A stretch of DNA of 64,000 nucleotides, taken from assembly GCF_020171625.1 (NCBI RefSeq), contig NZ_JAIUZY010000004.1, positions 496,001 through 560,000 of the forward strand, given 5' to 3'. This DNA is from Salipiger bermudensis. Its GTDB lineage: Bacteria > Pseudomonadota > Alphaproteobacteria > Rhodobacterales > Rhodobacteraceae. Under the pieces are notes generated by a model that worked only from the letters and a program-made list of their open reading frames with translations, made no database searches and was not told where the DNA came from. Each line of letters begins with the position of its first letter. Within the stretch, counting starts at the first letter, position 1. The translations under genes were made by a program, and so were the position numbers. Shown one piece after another: positions 59,644-64,000 of the stretch.

Positions 59644-61674
59644 ATGGATCTCTTCGCGACCGCCCTGCCGGCGCTTGCCGACGCATGGGCTCTCATCCTG
59701 CAACCTCTGGTCCTGGGCTATCTGGTCCTGGGAGTGGTCATGGGGCTTGCGGTCGGCGTCTTTCCCGGCCTCGGCGGCATCGCCGGCCTGTCGTTGCTGC
59801 TGCCCTTCATGTTCGGCATGGAACCCGTGCTGGGTCTTGCGCTGATGATCGGCATGGTGGCCGTGGTGCCCACCTCGGACACGTTCTCTTCCGTGCTCAT
59901 GGGCATTCCGGGCTCGTCCGCCTCACAGGCGACGGTGCTCGACGGGTTTCCGCTGGCGCGCAAGGGCCAGGCGGCGCGGGCGCTGTCGGCGGCCTTCACC
60001 GCCTCGCTCTTCGGCGGCCTTGTCGGCGCCTGCTTCCTGACGCTGTTCATCGTCGTCGCGCGGCCGCTCGTGCTGGCGTTCGGCCTGCCCGAGATGCTGA
60101 TGATCTCGGTGCTGGGCCTGTCGATGGTCGCGGTGCTCGCGGGGCGCGTCGCGCTCAAGGGGCTTGCGGCGGCGGGTCTGGGCATGTTGATCGGCACCAT
60201 CGGTGTCGCGGATGCCGGCGGCTCGCTGCGTATGGCGAGCTATGATTTCCCCTATCTCACCGACGGCCTGCAACTCGTCATCGTGGGCCTCGGCATCTTT
60301 GCCGTGCCCGAGATCGTCTCGCTGCTGCGGCAGGACCAGTCGATCTCCAAGAACGCCTCGCTCGGCGCCGGCTGGATGGACGGCGTGCGCGACTGGTTCG
60401 CGAACAAATGGCTGTCGGTCCGCTGCTCGCTGATCGGCGTGCTGGTGGGCGTGATCCCCGGCCTCGGCGGCTCGGTGGTCGACTGGATCGCCTATGGCCA
60501 CGCGGTGCAGACCACCAAGGACAAGTCGAACTTCGGCAAGGGCGAGATCCGCGGCGTGATCGGGCCGGAAAGCTCGAACAACGCCAAGGAAGGTGGCGGC
60601 CTCGTGCCCACCCTCCTGTTCGGCATTCCCGGCTCGGGCTCCATGGCGATCTTCATCGGGGCGATCGCCCTGCTGGGATCGGGCGACATCGAGGTCGGCC
60701 CGGCCATGCTCCGCGACAACCTCGACATCACCTATTCCATCGTCTGGCTGCTGGCGCTGGCCAACGTCGTCGGCACGCTGCTGTGCATCGGCGTCTCGGG
60801 CGGCATCGCGAAGCTGACCACCATCCGCTTCACCTATCTCGCGCCGTTCCTGTTCATGCTGATCGCCTTCGCGGCCTTCCAGTCCGGACAGAACTTCGAG
60901 GACATCCTTGCGCTGTTCGCCATTGGCCTGATCGGCATCTTCCTGCGCCGCTTCGACTGGTCGCGCCCGGCCTTCCTGATCGGGTTCGTGCTGTCCAACC
61001 CGGTCGAGAAATTCTCGAACCAGGCCTTCCAGATCGCGTCCTTCCGCTTCCGCCGGTCGTTCGAGGAGGGGATGGACTACATCTTCTCGCCGATCGTCAT
61101 CGTGCTGCTGATCATCACCGTGGTGTCGGTCGTTCTGGGTCTGCGTCAGGCCAAGACCATCATGGCCGAGGGCGACGTCCAGTCCGGCTCGAAGCGCGCG
61201 CCGATCGTCTTCCTGCTGGTGATCATGGCGTATGTCGTGACCGCGCTGCTCAACGCCAACGCCATCCCCGACTACAACATGACGGACAAGATCGTGCCGC
61301 TGGTGATCGGGGGCATCACCCTGGTCGCCCTGCTCATCCTGCTGGTGCAGATGATCCTGCGCCCCGAGGGCAACACGATCTTCGCCGACAAGGAAGCTTC
61401 GGGCGAGGACGCCGACGCGCCCTACGGGCTGTGGGGCACGCTGGCCTGGTTCGCGAGCCTGATCGCCGCGACCTATTTCGTGGGCTTCATCCTCGCGCTG
61501 GCCGGCTTCCTCGTCGTCTTCCTGAGGGTGCGCGCCCAGGCCCCCTGGCCCAAGACGCTGATCCTCACGGCCTGCGGCCTCGCGCTGATGTGCGTGATGG
61601 CGGGTGCGCTCAACCGCGACTTCCCGCCGGGCCTTCTGCAGGACGCCGTCGATCTGCCCTGGCCGCTGCACTGA
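59644..61674 (+). CDS. TctA-TctB fusion permease of tripartite tricarboxylate transporter
   Basis: 676 residues. Residues 1-~500 are TctA: VGVFPGLGGIAGLSLLLPF, IPGSSASQATVLDGFPLARKG, the second repeat VGVIPGLGGSVVDWIAYGHA, and FGIPGSGSMAIFIGAI. From ~505 a TctB-like four-TM small subunit follows in the same frame; tctB is usually a separate gene. It forms the inner-membrane channel that works with TctC. Confidence 0.9.
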   Translation: MDLFATALPALADAWALILQPLVLGYLVLGVVMGLAVGVFPGLGGIAGLSLLLPFMFGMEPVLGLALMIGMVAVVPTSDTFSSVLMGIPGSSASQATVLDGFPLARKGQAARALSAAFTASLFGGLVGACFLTLFIVVARPLVLAFGLPEMLMISVLGLSMVAVLAGRVALKGLAAAGLGMLIGTIGVADAGGSLRMASYDFPYLTDGLQLVIVGLGIFAVPEIVSLLRQDQSISKNASLGAGWMDGVRDWFANKWLSVRCSLIGVLVGVIPGLGGSVVDWIAYGHAVQTTKDKSNFGKGEIRGVIGPESSNNAKEGGGLVPTLLFGIPGSGSMAIFIGAIALLGSGDIEVGPAMLRDNLDITYSIVWLLALANVVGTLLCIGVSGGIAKLTTIRFTYLAPFLFMLIAFAAFQSGQNFEDILALFAIGLIGIFLRRFDWSRPAFLIGFVLSNPVEKFSNQAFQIASFRFRRSFEEGMDYIFSPIVIVLLIITVVSVVLGLRQAKTIMAEGDVQSGSKRAPIVFLLVIMAYVVTALLNANAIPDYNMTDKIVPLVIGGITLVALLILLVQMILRPEGNTIFADKEASGEDADAPYGLWGTLAWFASLIAATYFVGFILALAGFLVVFLRVRAQAPWPKTLILTACGLALMCVMAGALNRDFPPGLLQDAVDLPWPLH

Positions 61675-61692
61675 CCTTCCGGAGACATTGAC

Positions 61693-62781
61693 ATGACACA
61701 GACCGGCATTCCCTTCGTCTTCATGCGTGGCGGCACCTCGCGGGGACCGTACTTCAATCGCGCCGACCTGCCCGAGGACCGCGAGACCCTCGCCGAGGTG
61801 CTGATCGAGGTTCTCGGCGCGGGCCATCCGATCAACATCGACGGCATCGGCGGCGGTGTGGCGGTGACCACGAAGGTCGCCATACTGTCGCCGTCGGAGG
61901 ACGACTGGGCGGACGTGGATTACTTCTTCGCCCAGGTGTCCGTCGACGAGCGGCTGGTCGACTTCAAGCCGACCTGCGGCAACATCCTGTCGGGCGTCGG
62001 CCCGGCGGCCATCGAGATGGGTCTCGTCGCCCCCACCGGCGACGAGACCGAGATACGCATCCGCGCCGTGAACACCGGGGCGCGGGTGCTGGCACGGGTG
62101 CAAACCCCGGGCGGCGCGCTGCGCTATGGCGGCGACACCGCCATCGCCGGCGTGCCCGGCACCGCCGCCCCCATCGCGCTCAGCTTCATGGGCGTTGTGG
62201 GCTCGTCGACCGGGGCGTTCCTGCCCACCGGAAACCTGCACGACAGCTTTGACGACATCGAGGTCACCTGCATGGACGTGGCCATGCCGATGGTCATCGC
62301 CCGCGCCGAAGACTTCGGCCTTTCGGGCCACGAGACGGTGCAGGAGCTGGACGAGAACCGCGAGTTCTTCGCCCGCATGGAGGCGGTGCGCCTTCAGGCC
62401 GGCGCCGCCATGGGCATGGGCGACGTGTCGAAATCGGTCACGCCGAAGTTCGGCCTGCTGGCCCCGGCGCGCGATGGCGGAACGATCGCGACCCGCTATT
62501 TCATGCCCTGGACCACGCACCCGTCGATGGCGGTCACCGGATCGCAATGCCTTGCCTCCTGCGCGCTAACACCGGGCACGGTGGCGGACGGGCTGCTCGA
62601 GCGGCCCGCCGAGAGCCCGGCCAATGTCGTGCTGGAACACGCCTCGGGCACCATCGAGGTGCTCGTGGATTTCGACATGACCGACCAATTCACCCTCAAC
62701 TCCGCCGGGCTGCTGCGCACCGCGCGCAAGCTGGCGGACGGGCAGGTCTACGTGCCCGCCTCTGTCTGGAAAGGCCGATAA
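61693..62781 (+). CDS. PrpF/4-oxalomesaconate tautomerase-type isomerase
   Basis: 362 residues with a diaminopimelate-epimerase-like fold. FVFMRGGTSRGPYF at the start and DFKPTCGNILSGVGPAAIEMG with the catalytic Cys region are PrpF-family signatures, as is GSSTGAFLPTGN. Family roles are aconitate isomerisation (PrpF) or 4-oxalomesaconate tautomerisation (GalD). The adjacent tricarboxylate transporter fits an imported tri- or dicarboxylic acid. The exact reaction is open. Confidence 0.82.
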   Translation: MTQTGIPFVFMRGGTSRGPYFNRADLPEDRETLAEVLIEVLGAGHPINIDGIGGGVAVTTKVAILSPSEDDWADVDYFFAQVSVDERLVDFKPTCGNILSGVGPAAIEMGLVAPTGDETEIRIRAVNTGARVLARVQTPGGALRYGGDTAIAGVPGTAAPIALSFMGVVGSSTGAFLPTGNLHDSFDDIEVTCMDVAMPMVIARAEDFGLSGHETVQELDENREFFARMEAVRLQAGAAMGMGDVSKSVTPKFGLLAPARDGGTIATRYFMPWTTHPSMAVTGSQCLASCALTPGTVADGLLERPAESPANVVLEHASGTIEVLVDFDMTDQFTLNSAGLLRTARKLADGQVYVPASVWKGR

Positions 62782-62782
62782 G

Positions 62783-63598
62783 ATGCCGATGATGAACCTG
62801 CTCGTCGCCTTCAACGGCTCCGAAGGCTCGGTTGCCGCCTTGCGCTATGCCGCGGCGCTGGCCGACCGGCTCGGCGCGCATGTCACGGCGATGCTGGCCC
62901 ACACCGCCCACGAGGTCATCGACAAGCGCTCGCGCTGGATTCCGAAGGAAGCGCGCGCGCTGCTCGACGAGGTCGGCGCCAACGTCCTGCGCGACATCGA
63001 GGCCCGGTTCGAGGCCGAGCGCAGCGCGCTGGGGCTGACCAACACGCTGCAGCTGAGGGAGGTGAAAGGCCGCGTCGACACCGTTCTGTCCGAGGCGGCC
63101 CGGCATTACGACATGCTCATCGTCGGAAGCCACGCAGAGACCGACGACGAACACGTGACCCTGCACCCGGACCGCATCGCGCTGATGTCGGGGCGCCCGG
63201 TGGTCGTGGTCCCGGCGGGCTACGAGGGCGATGGGCGTCTGACCCACGCGGCGCTCGCCTGGGACGGTGGCCGTGCCGCCGCGCGCGCCTTGTCCGACAG
63301 TCTTCGCCTGCTCGAGGATGCGGGCCGGGTCAGCGTTCTGACCGTCGGGCCGCGTGCGAGCTGGCCAATTCAGGATTTGATGACCCACCTCGCCCGCCAC
63401 GAGGTCGACGCCACCCTCGAGGAATGGCCCACCTCTCATCCCGTTGCCCCGACCCTGCTGAGCTGGTGCGAAAAGCACCGCCCGTCGCTGCTGGTTCTGG
63501 GCGCCTTCGAGCATTCCAAGTTCCGCGAAGACCTGCTGGGCGGCGTCACCTCCGAGGTGCTGTCCCGGATCGACATCCCCGTCCTGCTGTCCCACTGA
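62783..63598 (+). CDS. Tandem universal stress protein
   Basis: 271 residues, two UspA-like modules (about 1-148 and 150-271): NLLVAFNGSEGSVAAL..YAAALADRLGAHVTAM and MLIVGSHAET in the first, THAALAWDGGRAAARAL and LLVLGAFEHSKFREDLLGG in the second. The second carries a G-x-x-GS-like nucleotide loop in degenerate form. Position inside a transport operon is unusual but recurs in tct clusters, to my recollection. Start two bases behind the isomerase stop. Confidence 0.85.
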   Translation: MPMMNLLVAFNGSEGSVAALRYAAALADRLGAHVTAMLAHTAHEVIDKRSRWIPKEARALLDEVGANVLRDIEARFEAERSALGLTNTLQLREVKGRVDTVLSEAARHYDMLIVGSHAETDDEHVTLHPDRIALMSGRPVVVVPAGYEGDGRLTHAALAWDGGRAAARALSDSLRLLEDAGRVSVLTVGPRASWPIQDLMTHLARHEVDATLEEWPTSHPVAPTLLSWCEKHRPSLLVLGAFEHSKFREDLLGGVTSEVLSRIDIPVLLSH

Positions 63599-63608
63599 GA
63601 GGCCCGTC

Positions 63609-63770
63609 ATGACCCCCTTCGAGAAACTGGCGCTGCTGCGCCGCGAGCTGGAAGACTTCCGCAGGGAGCTGTCGCAGCCCGCCCTCGCCGAGCAGGTCAC
63701 CGAGACCGACCATGCGATCTTGCACGACCGCGTCAGCCGCGCCATCAAGGCGCTGTCCCCGCAAGGCTGA
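63609..63770 (+). CDS. Small protein, 53 residues, unrecognised
   Basis: The frame starts MTPFEKLALLRRELEDFRREL and ends AIKALSPQG, and is amphipathic and helical throughout. GAGAGG lies at a proper distance before the ATG. It starts 11 bases after the stress-protein stop and ends 9 bases before the dehydrogenase gene, so it is likely co-transcribed. No family known. Confidence 0.6.
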   Translation: MTPFEKLALLRRELEDFRRELSQPALAEQVTETDHAILHDRVSRAIKALSPQG

Positions 63771-63779
63771 GAGAGCGGC

Positions 63780-64000
63780 ATGAAGGTCCATATTCTCGAC
63801 GACTGGTTCGACACGCTGCAGGGGCTGCCCTGCTTCCGCCTGCTTGACGGCCACGAGGTCACGGTCTGGACCGATGCCGCCCCCGACGAGGACACGCTCG
63901 CCGCGCGCCTCGCCGGGGCCGAATGCGTCGTTCTCTTCCGCGAGCGCACGCGCATCACGCGCAGCCTGCTGGAGCGGCTGCCGAACCTGCGGCTGATCTC
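63780..64000 (+). CDS. D-2-hydroxyacid dehydrogenase, N-terminal part
   Basis: 73 residues before the window edge. KVHILDDWFDTL, HEVTVWTDAAPDEDTLAARLAGAECVV and RERTRITRSLLERLPNLRLI match the substrate-binding domain of the phosphoglycerate dehydrogenase/2-hydroxyacid dehydrogenase family. It probably reduces or oxidises a 2-oxo/2-hydroxy acid from the imported substrate. Truncated by the window end. Confidence 0.8.
   Translation, partial: MKVHILDDWFDTLQGLPCFRLLDGHEVTVWTDAAPDEDTLAARLAGAECVVLFRERTRITRSLLERLPNLRLI

Noticed and set aside
59923-62547. 874-residue open frame on the minus strand
   Set aside because: It is antisense to tctAB and the PrpF-type gene, is very His/Arg/Asp-rich, has no motif, and is a codon-bias artefact.

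Overview
The window reads as a high-GC alphaproteobacterial chromosome, most likely a marine Rhodobacteraceae (Roseobacter group) member. The reasons are the family-typical genes: a Hint-domain secreted protein, heterotetrameric sarcosine oxidase, TctCAB transport, CcmI, DUF1289, a Mn-dependent family II pyrophosphatase and an RTX protein. Gene density is high, with many 4-bp ATGA overlaps. I see no rRNA, tRNA, CRISPR array, insertion sequence or prophage.

Layout. 1-12 kb is housekeeping: propionyl-CoA synthetase (cut by the window start), a Hint protein, malic enzyme, pyrophosphatase, a HAD phosphatase, a MaoC hydratase, an SDR enzyme, a lytic transglycosylase lipoprotein and a PAS-domain protein. 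11.7-20.4 kb is a PotABCD-type ABC importer divergent from an ectoine-hydrolase-like enzyme, an M20 deacetylase and a GntR regulator. 20.7-24.2 kb carries a split MnmC pair, a DMT exporter and Fe superoxide dismutase. 24.3-30.5 kb is the sarcosine oxidase operon soxB/D/A/G, interrupted between soxB and soxD by two unrelated small genes. 30.7-38.2 kb holds ccmI, ruvX, DUF1289, an RTX protein, a TauE permease, dusA and a cytochrome c/PQQ sugar dehydrogenase pair. 38.7-42.7 kb is an unrecognised four-gene unit: two paralogous secreted proteins flanking two membrane proteins. 44.2-47.7 kb is a cobalamin-riboswitch-controlled B12 importer with a pseudoazurin gene at its end. 47.9-50.3 kb carries a LysR/NmrA divergent pair and a VOC protein.

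50.5-56.3 kb is the strongest candidate for an undescribed system. A TetR regulator and sulfotransferase operon diverges from a tightly overlapped four-gene set: ketosynthase III, NAD-dependent epimerase/reductase, metallo-beta-lactamase-fold hydrolase and F390-synthetase-like adenylating enzyme. Two near-identical palindromic operators lie in the shared promoter. 56.3-64 kb is a TctDE two-component system divergent from a tripartite tricarboxylate transporter (with TctA fused to TctB), a PrpF/GalD-type isomerase, a universal stress protein, a 53-residue protein and the start of a 2-hydroxyacid dehydrogenase. It looks like an uptake and catabolic operon for a tricarboxylic-type acid.

A composite intergenic repeat occurs five times (about 8.7, 20.45, 20.6, 28.0 and 32.0 kb). 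Four copies lie directly behind a stop codon in the sense orientation. All assignments come from reading the sequence and remembered family features; no database search was run.
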